Source: Marinobacter koreensis (GTDB lineage: Bacteria; Pseudomonadota; Gammaproteobacteria; Pseudomonadales; Oleiphilaceae). From it: DNA of 64,000 nt. The translations under genes and the position numbers were made by a program. Within the stretch, counting starts at the first letter, position 1. Every line of letters starts with the position of its first letter. Below the pieces are notes generated by a model. It had not been told where the DNA came from. It did no database searches and worked only from the letters and a program-made list of their open reading frames with translations. The stretch covers positions 248,001 to 312,000 of the forward strand of contig NZ_JAKZAJ010000005.1 of assembly GCF_023156285.1 (NCBI RefSeq), in the 5' to 3' direction. Shown here one piece after another: positions 55,328 to 64,000 of this stretch.

Positions 55328-56260
55328 ATGGCTGGGGTGTCAAGGCGAAGATTCCTGATTGGAGCCGGCCTGGGCAGCCTGGCGCTGGCGTCTTCCCCAT
55401 TGCTGGCAGGGAAGATGGCGACTCCCGGCGACGCGCCTCAGCTCCGCCCGATTCCTTCGACGGGCGAACCTCTCCCCGCCATCGGCATGGGCACCTGGAT
55501 AACCTTCAATGTTGGCAGTGACCAGCGGCTGATCGAGCAGCGCACTCGCGTTCTGGAGACGTTCCTGGAACTTGGAGGCGCGGTCATTGACTGCTCGCCC
55601 ATGTATGGCAGTTCGGCAGATGTTGTCGGTGCCGCTCTGGAAACACTCGATGCGCACGACCGGGTCTTCGCCGCTTCCAAGATATGGACGGGCGACGGTT
55701 CAAAGACCCGCGAGCAGGCGGCGAGCTCTGCGGGGCGCTGGGGAATTCCGCGATTTGATCTGCTACAGGTCCATAATCTGCTTTCCTGGCAGGACCATCT
55801 GGCTACGCTGAAAGACATGAAGGCCAGAGGCGAGGTCCGTTATCTGGGGATCACCACCTCACACGGTCGGCGGCATGACGAACTCGCCCGGGTGATCGAG
55901 ACGGAAGACCTCGACTTTGTTCAGCTCACCTACAACGTCCTGGATCGTGAAGCCGATAAGCGCCTGTTGCCGCTGGCCCAGGAGCGGGGCGTTGCGGTCA
56001 TCGTGAACCGGCCATTCCAGGGCGGCTCCCTGTTTCGACGTTTCCAGACCGAGCCTTTGCCTGGCTGGGCTGCCGAGGCCGGTATAGGAACCTGGGCGGC
56101 GTTCTTCCTGAAATTCATCATCTCTCATCCGGCCGTGACCTGCGCGATACCGGCGACGACGCGAATAGAGCATATGCGGGAAAACATGGGCGCCATGTAT
56201 GGCCCGCTTCCGGACGCCGGCCAGCGCAGGAGGATGGCCGAGTATGTGAGGCAGCTGTGA
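55328..56260 (+). CDS. Tat-exported aldo/keto reductase
   Basis: The 310-residue protein begins with a twin-arginine signal (SRRRFLIGAGLGSLALASS), so it is probably exported folded with cofactor. The aldo/keto reductase core shows the catalytic Asp and Tyr (IDCSPMYGSS), Lys (FAASKIW) and His (LLQVHNLLSW). Export of an NADPH enzyme is unusual but known in this family. The next gene's GTG overlaps its stop. Confidence 0.88.
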   Translation: MAGVSRRRFLIGAGLGSLALASSPLLAGKMATPGDAPQLRPIPSTGEPLPAIGMGTWITFNVGSDQRLIEQRTRVLETFLELGGAVIDCSPMYGSSADVVGAALETLDAHDRVFAASKIWTGDGSKTREQAASSAGRWGIPRFDLLQVHNLLSWQDHLATLKDMKARGEVRYLGITTSHGRRHDELARVIETEDLDFVQLTYNVLDREADKRLLPLAQERGVAVIVNRPFQGGSLFRRFQTEPLPGWAAEAGIGTWAAFFLKFIISHPAVTCAIPATTRIEHMRENMGAMYGPLPDAGQRRRMAEYVRQL

Positions 56261-56964
56261 GTGGGGCGAGCTGGCTGAGCTACTCACTCCAGGACTTTGT
56301 CATGTTCGGCCCTGAGGTATTGCTCAGGCTGTTCATCCGGATCAACGAAGCGGTCTGGCCGTGGCAGTCATTGTGGTTGGTGGCCGGGCTATTGCTGCCG
56401 TGGCTGGGCTGTAAAGTCGCCGAATGGCCAAGACGGCTGGCCATGGCGCTGGCGGGCCTGGCCTGGATTGGCTGCGGTTATCTGTTCATGGTGCGCTATT
56501 ACGGCCCTGTGAACACGCCTGCGACCTGGTTTGGCTGGGCCTTTGTGATCGAGGGATTGCTGCTGTTGATGCTCCGGGGAAGGGCGCTTCCCATTCCGCT
56601 GGGTTTACCGCTGGCGGTGGCCGGATGGTTGGTCATCCTGGTGTTGCCCTGGCTGGCTGTGCTGCAATCGGGGGACGTCAGGGCGCTGGCGCTGTTCGGC
56701 ATGGCGCCAGGAGTAACGGTTGCGGCTACGGTGCTGCTGTTTGCCCGTCAACCGTTACTGCTGCGCTGGTTTCTGTTGCTGGTGCCTCTTGCCTGGAGCC
56801 TGTTCAGTGCCCTCACATACTGGTCTCTGGGCACCTACTGGCTCCTGGGTTTTCCATTGGCGACGCTGTTTCTTCTCGTCGTAGCGTTGCGAGTCAGTCC
56901 CAGTCCGGTGCAAAGCCGGGGTCTGCAATCCGTTCGCCCCGATCCAGAGCGTCGATTGCCTTGA
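56257..56964 (+). CDS. DUF6064 integral membrane protein
   Basis: The 235-residue protein starts at GTG overlapping the previous stop by four bases. FMFGPEVLLRL-like sequence (about 15-27, FVMFGPEVLLRLFIRINEAVW) and about six hydrophobic helices match what I recall of DUF6064. The function is unknown. Its last 71 bases overlap the convergent dkgB-like gene. Confidence 0.78.
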   Translation: MSGASWLSYSLQDFVMFGPEVLLRLFIRINEAVWPWQSLWLVAGLLLPWLGCKVAEWPRRLAMALAGLAWIGCGYLFMVRYYGPVNTPATWFGWAFVIEGLLLLMLRGRALPIPLGLPLAVAGWLVILVLPWLAVLQSGDVRALALFGMAPGVTVAATVLLFARQPLLLRWFLLLVPLAWSLFSALTYWSLGTYWLLGFPLATLFLLVVALRVSPSPVQSRGLQSVRPDPERRLP

Positions 56965-57703
56965 TGTCTTCGCCGCTCAACTCGATCTCCAGTGCGTCCA
57001 GATTTGCCTTCTGGTGGGCCGGACGAGTGGACGACGGTATTGGCACAATACCCCGCGAGGCAACCCAGGCAATGGCAATCTGGGCGGGGGTGGCATTGTG
57101 GTTCTCCGCAATGCGTTGCAGGGTTTCGTCTTCCATGACCTTGCCGACCGCCAGGGGCATGTAGCCGGTCACCGTGATGCCCAGTTTCCGGGCGTGGTCC
57201 ACAACCTTCCGGTTGGCGAGGAACGGGTGAACCTCCACCTGGTTGGTGAAGATGCTGGCGTCACCGAGTATGCGTTTTGCCTCGTCCATCTGGGCGCAAG
57301 TGAAGTTCGAGATGCCGATGTGCTCCGCGAGCCCTTCCCGCTGGGCGTCTTTCAACGCGCCCAGGTATTCTTCCATGGGCACTTCATCGCCTGGCGAAGG
57401 CCAGTGAATCAGAGCCAGGTCCACATGATCGGTTTTTAGGCGGTCAAGACTGCCCTGGAGGCTGTTGATCAGATCGCTGGCATGGAGCTTGTCGTGCCAG
57501 ATCTTGGTGGTCAGAAAAATCTCCCGGCGCGGAATGCCGCTGGATGTGATGCCATCACCGACGGCGGCCTCGTTGTCGTACATCTGTGCGGTATCAATAT
57601 GGCGATAGCCCAGCGACAGGGCACTCTTGACGGCATCGCGGGCATCATTGCCCTTGAGCCGGAACGTGCCCATACCGATTTTCGGAAGCGTGGTGAACGA
57701 CAT
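56894..57703 (-). CDS. dkgB: Aldo/keto reductase, DkgB-like
   Basis: The 269-residue protein reads IGMGTFRLKGNDARDAVKSA and LGYRHIDTAQMYDNEAAVGD, closely matching E. coli DkgB (2,5-diketo-D-gluconate and methylglyoxal reductase). The catalytic tetrad is Asp and Tyr in that block, Lys in TTKIWHDK and His in LIHWPSPGDEV. AGGAGG before ATG 57703 decides the start. It probably detoxifies small aldehydes. Confidence 0.9.
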   Translation of the reverse strand: MSFTTLPKIGMGTFRLKGNDARDAVKSALSLGYRHIDTAQMYDNEAAVGDGITSSGIPRREIFLTTKIWHDKLHASDLINSLQGSLDRLKTDHVDLALIHWPSPGDEVPMEEYLGALKDAQREGLAEHIGISNFTCAQMDEAKRILGDASIFTNQVEVHPFLANRKVVDHARKLGITVTGYMPLAVGKVMEDETLQRIAENHNATPAQIAIAWVASRGIVPIPSSTRPAHQKANLDALEIELSGEDIKAIDALDRGERIADPGFAPDWD

Positions 57704-57828
57704 GCTCTCCTCCTGCAATCAATGTGTAGATAAGAACGTGATGGTGTGGCACTGGTTCTTCAAGGGCCCCGCCGGTATCATCGCGCCTGAATGATTATGA
57801 TGAATCCAGAAATTCGGGGCTGAAACCC

Positions 57829-58242
57829 ATGCTGACCGGCCAGTGCCTCTGTGGCGATGTCTCCTTTGAATACGATGGTCCGCTGGGACCGATTGCTCTG
57901 TGTCACTGCAGCCAGTGTCGACGGGCACATGGCAGCGCCTTTTCCGCCAGTGCGCCGGTCCAGCGCATCCGTCTCCGGTTTCTCTCTGGCGAGGAACGGA
58001 TCACCGAATTCGAATCACGTCCCGGCAAATACCGTGCATTCTGCTCCCGCTGTGGCAGCCAACTCTATAGCCGGGTGGACGCGATCCCGGGCATTCTCCG
58101 GTTACGGGTCGGTGTGATTAACGAGCCGCTGGGTAAAGCGCCGGCGCAACATGCCTTCGTCGGGTCCAAGTCGGACTGGTTCGAGATCACCGATAGCATA
58201 CCCCAATACGAGAAGACGGACAGAACCAACGATCCGCACTGA
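57829..58242 (+). CDS. GFA-family protein (zinc-binding)
   Basis: The 137-residue protein has the GFA/CENP-V fold with CLCG, CHCSQCRR and CSRCG zinc motifs. The family is named after glutathione-dependent formaldehyde-activating enzyme, but most members, including short ones like this, have no proved activity. It stands alone between reverse-strand genes. Confidence 0.9.
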   Translation: MLTGQCLCGDVSFEYDGPLGPIALCHCSQCRRAHGSAFSASAPVQRIRLRFLSGEERITEFESRPGKYRAFCSRCGSQLYSRVDAIPGILRLRVGVINEPLGKAPAQHAFVGSKSDWFEITDSIPQYEKTDRTNDPH

Positions 58243-58244
58243 AA

Positions 58245-59366
58245 TCAGCCCTCCGGCAGGATGCGATATACCTTGCCGTCGGGTGAATCGGTCAGTAGCC
58301 AGAGTCCACCGTCCGGCCCCATTCGCACGTCCCGGATGCGCTCCCCGAGTTCTGTCAGCAGGTCTTCCTCTTCGGTGACACGGCCTTGCGCCAACTCGAG
58401 CCTGACCAGCTTGCGCGCTTTGAGCGCTCCCACGAACAGATCCCCCTGCCATTGCGGAAACGACGTTCCGGTATAGAACGCCATGCCCGAGGGTGCAATG
58501 GAAGGTACCCAGTAATGCAGTGGCTGGGCCATGCCTTCCTTGTGGGTATAGGGCGTGATGGGTACGCCGGAATAGTCGATGCCGTAGGTGATTTCAGGCC
58601 AGCCATAGTTGGTGCCGGCACGGAGTATGTTGATCTCGTCGCCACCCCTCGGACCATGTTCGTGGGTCCAGATGTCGCCTGTGGCCGGGTGAATCGTCAT
58701 ACCCTGGATATTGCGGTTGCCATAGGTAAACAGAGTCGGCCTGGCGTCGTCGCGAGCCAGGAATGGATTCCCGGGCGCGGGTTGGCCGTTAATGGTTATT
58801 CGGTGGACACCGCCGGCGTCGTCAGCGAGGTCCTGGGCCCGGTCACGGGTTCCCCGGTCGCCAACCGCGATGTATAGAAGGCCCTTCCGATCAAACGCCA
58901 TCCTCCCGGCAAAGTGGTGGGAAGTGCCTGCGCGGGGCAGGGCTTCGAAAATGACCGTTACGTTGGTCAGGCCACGATCACCGAGCCTGGCACGGGCTAC
59001 CCATGTGGTCATGCCTTCCCCCGATCGGTGGGCGTAACTCAGAAACAGGGTCTGATTGTTGGCGAACTCCGGGTGCAACACGATGTCCAGCAGACCTCCC
59101 TGGCCTGAGACCACCAGATCCGGCAGGCCCGTCAGCGGTGCCGGATCCAGCACACCATCGCGAATCCGCCGAAGCCGGCCCGCTCGTTCCGTGACCAGTA
59201 TGTCGCCATTGGGCAGAAAGGCCAGGCTCCAGGGGTGAGCGAGACCTGTCGCCACGGTTTCAAGCTGAAAATCCGCCTCGTCCGACGAAAACGACTGATC
59301 GGCTTGCGCCCCGAAAGATATGAGCAGGGCACCGCTGTACATTGCCAGCTTTCGAAACATATTCAT
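58245..59366 (-). CDS. PQQ-type soluble aldose sugar dehydrogenase (YliI-like)
   Basis: The 373-residue periplasmic beta-propeller has a signal peptide (about 1-22). HPWSLAFLPNGDILVTERAG, SHHFAGRMAFDRKG and HEHGPRGGDEIN match the PQQ-dependent glucose/sorbosone dehydrogenase family. It would oxidise aldose sugars using PQQ; PQQ synthesis genes are not in the window. GGGAGG before ATG 59366 fixes the start. Confidence 0.88.
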   Translation of the reverse strand: MNMFRKLAMYSGALLISFGAQADQSFSSDEADFQLETVATGLAHPWSLAFLPNGDILVTERAGRLRRIRDGVLDPAPLTGLPDLVVSGQGGLLDIVLHPEFANNQTLFLSYAHRSGEGMTTWVARARLGDRGLTNVTVIFEALPRAGTSHHFAGRMAFDRKGLLYIAVGDRGTRDRAQDLADDAGGVHRITINGQPAPGNPFLARDDARPTLFTYGNRNIQGMTIHPATGDIWTHEHGPRGGDEINILRAGTNYGWPEITYGIDYSGVPITPYTHKEGMAQPLHYWVPSIAPSGMAFYTGTSFPQWQGDLFVGALKARKLVRLELAQGRVTEEEDLLTELGERIRDVRMGPDGGLWLLTDSPDGKVYRILPEG

Positions 59367-59479
59367 GGAAACCTCCCGCCGGGGATCTACCCCGATAATC
59401 AGCATAGCAGCCGGAAGCTCTCATGGTTGTGTCGCGCTGATGCGCGAGGACGATTTTCGATCAGTGCCGGATCCCCGGG

Positions 59480-59938
59480 TCACCGGCCGGGCCGGGTGTT
59501 TCGCTGTAGCCAGCGGTCGAGCTGGTCGGCGAACTCCTTTCGATCTCCCTGGCTGAAGGGGGCCGGCCCACCGGTGACCTGCCCCGCGCTGCGCATTTCT
59601 TCCATGAAGTTGCGCATTGCCAGACGCTGGCGAATATTTTCTTTTGTGAAGGCCTGGCCCCGGGGGTTGAAGACGTCGGCGCCTTTTTCAATGGCTTCGG
59701 CGGCCAGTGGAATGTCCTGGGTAATCACAAGATCACCTTTGCTCATCTGGTCCATGATTTCGTTGTCGGCGACATCGAAACCGTGGGGGACCTGCCAGCG
59801 GCTGATGTAGGGGCTGGGTGGGAGGTTAATGGCGTGGTTGGCGATGAAGGTGGTCTGGATTTGCCAGCGGGTGGCGGCGCGGCAGAGGATTTCCCGGATG
59901 GGGACGGGGCAGGCATCGGCGTCGACCCAGATAGGCAT
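59480..59938 (-). CDS. YaiI/YqxD (UPF0178) family protein
   Basis: The 152-residue protein opens IWVDADACPVPIREIL with DxDACP, then DNEIMDQMSKGDLVITQDIPLA, and NPRGQAFTKENI. These identify UPF0178, a PIN-like fold with several conserved acidic residues. Nuclease activity is suggested by the fold but not shown. It is a single gene. Confidence 0.92.
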   Translation of the reverse strand: MPIWVDADACPVPIREILCRAATRWQIQTTFIANHAINLPPSPYISRWQVPHGFDVADNEIMDQMSKGDLVITQDIPLAAEAIEKGADVFNPRGQAFTKENIRQRLAMRNFMEEMRSAGQVTGGPAPFSQGDRKEFADQLDRWLQRNTRPGR

Positions 59939-60116
59939 TTGGTGTTCCTTCAGTTTTGATTTCAGCTACCTAGAGTTTAACCGTTCTCCGATTGAGCCTG
60001 TTAGTCGTCAGCCGCGTATTTCTCTGTAGCCTGCGATGGTCGGAGCAGGGAGGCTCACCCCAGAGCCGCCTTAAACCTCAAGATAACTCCGCAACTGAAG
60101 GAGGGGGCACATTATA

Positions 60117-60698
60117 ATGATCAGGAAACTGGTTCTTGGCCTTACTCTCAGCATTATTGGCGTCGCGATTGCCGTGAAGGTCGCGGCCAGCGATGGTAAT
60201 GCTGTCGCCTGGCAGGCACTGCGGGACGGCGAGGCCATACTCATCCTCCGGCATGCTCTGGCTCCCGGAACCGGCGATCCCGCCAATTTCACATTGAATG
60301 ACTGCAGCACCCAACGAAACCTGAACGAAACCGGTCGGGAGCAGGCGCGGTCCTGGAAGCCGTTCCTGGCAGAACACGGAATTGAAGAGGCGCGGGTGTA
60401 TACCAGCCAGTGGTGCCGCACGCGGGATACGGCCTCGGAGATGGATGTGGGGGCGGTTTCGGACATGCCGTCGCTGAATTCCTTTTTCCAGAATCGTGGC
60501 GACCGATTGGCCCAGACTCGGGAGACGGTTGAGCAGGTGAACGCTTTGGGTCCGGGGTTGCCGGTGGTTCTGGTGTCGCATCAGGTGAATATCACCGCGT
60601 TGGCCGGTATCTATCCATCGTCGAATGAAGGCGTGATCCTGGCCTTGCCGTTGTCGGATGAGCCGTCGGTGCTGGCGCGGATCACGCCGGGGCCCTGA
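60117..60698 (+). CDS. Exported histidine phosphatase family protein
   Basis: The 193-residue protein has an N-terminal signal (about 1-25, LVLGLTLSIIGVAIAVKVAA). The phosphatase motif is RHALAPG, with Ala replacing the usual Gly of RHG, as in SixA-like periplasmic members. The second His is in LVSHQVNI. The conserved cysteines DCS and WCR may form a disulfide. The substrate is unknown. Confidence 0.87.
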   Translation: MIRKLVLGLTLSIIGVAIAVKVAASDGNAVAWQALRDGEAILILRHALAPGTGDPANFTLNDCSTQRNLNETGREQARSWKPFLAEHGIEEARVYTSQWCRTRDTASEMDVGAVSDMPSLNSFFQNRGDRLAQTRETVEQVNALGPGLPVVLVSHQVNITALAGIYPSSNEGVILALPLSDEPSVLARITPGP

Positions 60699-60720
60699 TG
60701 GAACCGGTGGGTCGGGATTC

Positions 60721-60729
60721 TGGTATAAT
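60721..60729 (+). promoter_or_regulatory. Extended -10 promoter of yjdM
   Basis: TGG followed by a perfect TATAAT forms an extended -10 box, 31 bases before the yjdM ATG. No good -35 is visible, as is usual for extended -10 promoters. Confidence 0.65.
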
Positions 60730-60760
60730 CCCGTTTCCATCTAATTAACAGGAAATGATA

Positions 60761-61099
60761 ATGTCGCAGCTTCCTCCCTGCCCCGAGTGCAATTCCGAGT
60801 ACACCTATGAAGACGGTGTGCAGTTGATCTGTCCTGAATGCGGGCACGAGTGGTCCGAGGCCGAACAGACAGAGGCCGAGGCGGGCAAGGTGATTCGCGA
60901 TGCCAATGGCAATGAACTGCAGGACGGTGATTCGGTCACTGTCATCAAGGACCTGAAGGTAAAGGGCTCCAGCTCGGTGGTGAAGGTTGGCACCAAGGTA
61001 AAGAACATTCGCCTGGTCGAGGGTGATCACGACATTGATTGCAAGATCGATGGGATTGGTGCTATGAAGCTGAAATCGGAGTTCGTCAAAAAGGCCTGA
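60761..61099 (+). CDS. yjdM: Zinc-ribbon protein YjdM (PhnA family)
   Basis: The 112-residue protein nearly copies E. coli Yjd[22 protein letters not shown], then [20 protein letters not shown] and a [10 protein letters not shown] end. The first half is a four-cysteine zinc ribbon and the second an SH3-like barrel. It was once called PhnA but is not phosphonoacetate hydrolase; its role is unclear. AGGAAA before 60761 decides that start over 60755. Confidence 0.95.
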   Translation: MSQLPPCPECNSEYTYEDGVQLICPECGHEWSEAEQTEAEAGKVIRDANGNELQDGDSVTVIKDLKVKGSSSVVKVGTKVKNIRLVEGDHDIDCKIDGIGAMKLKSEFVKKA

Positions 61100-61137
61100 T
61101 CCGGCCGCCAGGATCGGCAGCTCAATGGGAGGAGCCA

Positions 61138-61653
61138 ATGCCAGAGAAGAATGACAGCGAGCCAGCGGCTTCAGGTTCTTCGGAGGATAAGCATGAGTTG
61201 CACCAGGAGTTGCCGATTGATTTCCCGGATCCGTTTTTCCGGGGACTGCATCACGTCATCCGCTTTGCCATTCGGGTTCTCGCGGTTCTGATGGTGGCGG
61301 TCATTCTCTGGGGCGTGGGGGATGTCATCTATATCATCTATGAACGCCTCCTGACGCCACCTCATTTCCTGCTGAACATCAACGATATTTTCTACACTTT
61401 CGGCGCGTTTATGGCGGTGCTGATTGCTGTGGAGATTTTCATCAATATCCGCCTGTACCTGGGTACGAATATTTTTCCGGTCCAGCTGGTGGTTGCCACC
61501 GCGCTGATGGCTATCGCGCGGAAGGTCATTGTTCTCGACTTCAACACGCTCACTCCCATGTATCTGATCGGGATCGCGGCCACCACGCTGGCCCTGGGCG
61601 TCAGTTATTGGTTGCTCAGGCAACGGGGCGGCACTCAGGAATGGGAGGACTGA
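61138..61653 (+). CDS. PsiE-family membrane protein
   Basis: The 171-residue protein has an acidic cytoplasmic start (about 1-35) and four hydrophobic helices (about 43-65, 80-102, 115-130, 140-160). The central AVEIFINIRLYLG and ARKVIVLDF segments match phosphate-starvation-inducible PsiE. GGGAGGAG precedes the ATG. It is 38 bases after yjdM and may share its promoter. The function is unknown. Confidence 0.88.
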   Translation: MPEKNDSEPAASGSSEDKHELHQELPIDFPDPFFRGLHHVIRFAIRVLAVLMVAVILWGVGDVIYIIYERLLTPPHFLLNINDIFYTFGAFMAVLIAVEIFINIRLYLGTNIFPVQLVVATALMAIARKVIVLDFNTLTPMYLIGIAATTLALGVSYWLLRQRGGTQEWED

Positions 61654-62615
61654 CGGCCTTTCTCCGCGGGATTAGGGCGGGACAACGAGCCAGTGTCTGC
61701 TTCGGCACGGATCGGGGCTTTGTTGGCGAGGCGTAAGCCAGCAAAGACGACCAGAACGCCTAGCCAGATGGTTGCAGCGTAATCTTCCCGGAACCAGACA
61801 ACGCCGATAATCAGGCCGAATATCGCGGCCACGCTGCCGAGCTGGCTGAAGAAAACAGGCGTGGCCCGTTTCTGTATTTCAAAGGCGCAGAGATAGGCCA
61901 ACGCGGTCACTCCCCCCTGTAGAACAACCACTTTCCACAGATCCCGGTCAAATTCCGCCGACAGAAGTGGCGTTTGAGCGCTTTTTGCATACACGCCCAG
62001 TATCACCGCACAGGTGAGCAGAGTTCCGGCGGCGAGTGTTATCGGTGAGGTGTGTGCCGGCCACGCCACGGAACGGTAGACGTTGCCAATCGACAGCGCT
62101 AACGGTATCAGCAGACCGAGCGCATACCAGTAGACCGGTGATTCGCTCATTCCTGAATGGCGCTGAATGATGATCCACGCACAGGCAAGGACCGCAATGG
62201 TCAAACCTGTCAGCCTCCGCCAATTGTTCTTTTCCAGTCCTATCGCAATTGACATCACGAACGTGAATATCGGTGGAAGGGCATACATGATGCCGGTGAA
62301 GCCGGTGCCCAACCTGTTCACCAGATAGAAGGCGATGACATTCGGTAGGGCAATTCCGGTGAGGCCGCTGATCAGAAAATAGATGACCAGTGGTTTATGG
62401 ACCATCGGCCGGAGTGAGTGGCTTCGGCCAAGCAGGAGCAACCCGGCAATCAGTGTCTGCCAGAACGCGTAGGTGATCGGAGGCATGCCCTGTGCTGTGG
62501 CGGTCTTTGAAAGTGCCAGCATCAGCGCGATCAGGAATCCGTTGGCCAGTAGCAGGCACCATAGCGTGGTGCCGGGAGATAGGACGAGTCCGGGGGGAAA
62601 TCGGGTCATGGGCAT
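61635..62615 (-). CDS. EamA-family (DMT) transporter
   Basis: The 326-residue inner-membrane protein has about ten hydrophobic helices in two EamA repeats (about 15-145 and 170-305), typical of drug/metabolite exporters. GGAGG before 62615 decides that start over 62630. It overlaps the convergent psiE-like gene by 19 bases and is divergent from a LysR gene that may control it. The substrate is unknown. Confidence 0.9.
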   Translation of the reverse strand: MPMTRFPPGLVLSPGTTLWCLLLANGFLIALMLALSKTATAQGMPPITYAFWQTLIAGLLLLGRSHSLRPMVHKPLVIYFLISGLTGIALPNVIAFYLVNRLGTGFTGIMYALPPIFTFVMSIAIGLEKNNWRRLTGLTIAVLACAWIIIQRHSGMSESPVYWYALGLLIPLALSIGNVYRSVAWPAHTSPITLAAGTLLTCAVILGVYAKSAQTPLLSAEFDRDLWKVVVLQGGVTALAYLCAFEIQKRATPVFFSQLGSVAAIFGLIIGVVWFREDYAATIWLGVLVVFAGLRLANKAPIRAEADTGSLSRPNPAEKGRQSSHS

Positions 62616-62717
62616 TGGCCTCCGATGCATCGGTTACAAAGGGTCTGCGTAAAAGTGTGCATGAGGCGACAGAATTGATAATTGAATGGGATCGAACAAT
62701 ACTGATTCCGAATTGGA

Positions 62718-63632
62718 ATGAATCAGGAGAGGACGTTGGCTACCGACAAGCTGGTTGCCATGAGGATCTTTCGGCGAGTCGCAGAGCTGGGGAGTTTTAC
62801 CCGGGCTGCGGACGATCTTGAGATTACCGCTGCGACCGTCAGCAAACACATCGCATTTCTGGAGCGAGACATTGAAACCCGGTTGATCAACCGGACCACG
62901 CGACGAATGAATCTGACCGATGCAGGTGTGGCGTTTCTGGAGCGTACCCAGTCACTGCTGGATGGTCTGGAAGAGGCAGAGCTGGAGGCAAGAGGGCTTC
63001 AGGCGGAGTTGCGGGGCACGATCCGGATCAACGTGCCCGTGTCCTTTGGCCTGACCCACATAACCCGGGCGATTGATGGGTTTTTGCAAAAACACCCGAA
63101 AATCCGGATCGACGTTCAGTTCAATGATCGCATGGTTGACCTGGTGGAGCAGGGTGTCGATATTGCAATACGGGTGCGTAGCCAGCTCGCGGACTCAAGC
63201 CTGCGTGCCAGGCCGCTTCGCAAGTCCCGAAACGTTGTCTGTGCATCTCCGGACTACCTGGCCGATGCCCCGGAGATTGCGACACCGGGTGATCTCGCCC
63301 GGCATAATTGTTTGGTGTTCGCGCTCCATGACCGGCCCAACGTTTGGGAACTGGGCGACGAAACAGTGACAGTGAGCGGCAATTACCGGACGGACAGCAG
63401 TCTGGCCATCCGCCAAAGTCTGTTGAGTGGTCTTGGTGTGGGGTTGTTACCACGATTCCTCGTGCAAGAGGATATCGATGGCGGGGTACTGGTGCCCTTG
63501 CTCAGCGATTACCCGCCCCGAAGCTATACCATCTTTGCATTGTTCCCGCCTGGGCGGATGCAGTCGAGTAAAGTCAGGATGCTGGTGGAACACCTGGATG
63601 AGCATCTGGGGAACAGACCGTATTGGGAGTAA
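62718..63632 (+). CDS. LysR-family transcriptional regulator
   Basis: The 304-residue protein has the helix-turn-helix RRVAELGSFTRAADDLEI and TAATVSKHIAFLERDI (about 20-55), and a type 2 periplasmic-binding-like effector domain (about 95-300). A TTG at 62736 with AGGAGAGG upstream could be the true start (six residues shorter). It belongs to the branch often found next to transporters or oxidoreductases. Confidence 0.92.
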   Translation: MNQERTLATDKLVAMRIFRRVAELGSFTRAADDLEITAATVSKHIAFLERDIETRLINRTTRRMNLTDAGVAFLERTQSLLDGLEEAELEARGLQAELRGTIRINVPVSFGLTHITRAIDGFLQKHPKIRIDVQFNDRMVDLVEQGVDIAIRVRSQLADSSLRARPLRKSRNVVCASPDYLADAPEIATPGDLARHNCLVFALHDRPNVWELGDETVTVSGNYRTDSSLAIRQSLLSGLGVGLLPRFLVQEDIDGGVLVPLLSDYPPRSYTIFALFPPGRMQSSKVRMLVEHLDEHLGNRPYWE

Positions 63633-63758
63633 GCGGCCGTCGTTGAATGACTACGATCACTGATTATTTCTGAAACCGAAAAAGTATCCTTCTGTACTGG
63701 CTGTTTTATCGTGTTGTCGGGTCTCATAGATTGGTATCTCCACCATGGGAGATCGTTT

Positions 63759-64000
63759 ATGAACCTACACGCAGCTCTGGACTGGCGATATGCGGTCCGT
63801 GAATTTTCATCCGAAAAGCTCGATTGGCAAACCGTTGATACACTGATTGATGCAACGCGCAAGAGTGCATCTTCCTATGGACTGCAGCCCTATCGACTGA
63901 TCGTGATTGAATCGGAATCCGTGCGGCAACATCTGTTGCCCCATTCGTATGGTCAGCAGAAAGTGCTGGATTGTTCTCATCTGGTGGTTCTGGCCGCCGA
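63759..64000 (+). CDS. Nitroreductase-family protein (5' part, cut by window)
   Basis: Eighty codons are visible from ATG 63759. WRYAVREFSSEKLDWQTVDTL is a typical nitroreductase N-terminus with the flavin-binding Arg (R-x-F-S), followed by SSYGLQPYRLIVI. The likely product is an FMN-dependent NAD(P)H oxidoreductase. The 3' end lies outside the window. Confidence 0.85.
   Translation, partial: MNLHAALDWRYAVREFSSEKLDWQTVDTLIDATRKSASSYGLQPYRLIVIESESVRQHLLPHSYGQQKVLDCSHLVVLAA

Overview
The window reads as chromosomal DNA of a marine gammaproteobacterium, most likely Marinobacter or a close relative. The main reason is the gene at 15009-16547. Its protein closely resembles, from memory, the bifunctional fatty acyl-CoA reductase (FAR) known from wax-ester-making Marinobacter. 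The core order adk-tsaB-hypothetical-rsmJ, then plsB, nudC and murI, with many fatty-acid genes, fits the same group. I see no rRNA, tRNA, CRISPR array, complete insertion sequence or prophage.

Layout. 0-8.9 kb is housekeeping: adk, tsaB, a small disordered protein, rsmJ, plsB (reverse), nudC, murI, then a DUF2156 protein and a methyltransferase (reverse). 9.1-14.8 kb is signalling: a soluble HDOD-histidine kinase, a receiver-PAS-GGDEF-EAL protein, and a divergent MinD/FleN-like ATPase. 15.0-19.5 kb is carbon metabolism: FAR, acs, and a LuxR-type regulator of the ErdR/CrbR kind, closed by a terminator and a 29-base perfect palindrome.

19.6-37.2 kb is a defence island in which nine same-strand genes follow one strong sigma-70 promoter with almost no gaps. 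First come a SNF2 helicase, an AlbA_2/HATPase protein, a DUF6880-like protein, a type III methyltransferase (Mod) and a type III restriction subunit (Res). A complete type I Wadjet system (JetA, JetB, JetC, JetD) follows. The middle of mod is visibly more A+T-rich than its ends, as expected of an exchanged target-recognition region.

37.5-50.5 kb returns to metabolism: a fatty-acid desaturase behind a FabR/DesT-like operator, a 2-hydroxyacid dehydrogenase, an aminotransferase, a DUF1439 lipoprotein, a tartrate/malate dehydrogenase-type enzyme, an EAL protein, and a LysR gene divergent from an acyl-CoA dehydrogenase. After the dehydrogenase come an SDR, an aminoglycoside-phosphotransferase-like kinase, a histidine phosphatase and a second SDR. 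This set resembles the ACAD10/11 (Lva) route for 4-hydroxyacyl-CoAs. It is interrupted at 46.7-47.0 kb by two structured repeat elements that share a conserved loop but have unrelated 29-bp stems.

50.6-64 kb is mixed: a DUF4397 lipoprotein, dacB/PBP4, a fatty-acid-hydroxylase-family protein, a double GST-N protein, two aldo/keto reductases (one with a Tat signal), a DUF6064 membrane protein, a GFA protein, a PQQ-type sugar dehydrogenase, YaiI, an exported histidine phosphatase, yjdM, a PsiE-family protein, an EamA transporter, a LysR regulator, and the start of a nitroreductase-family gene cut by the window edge.
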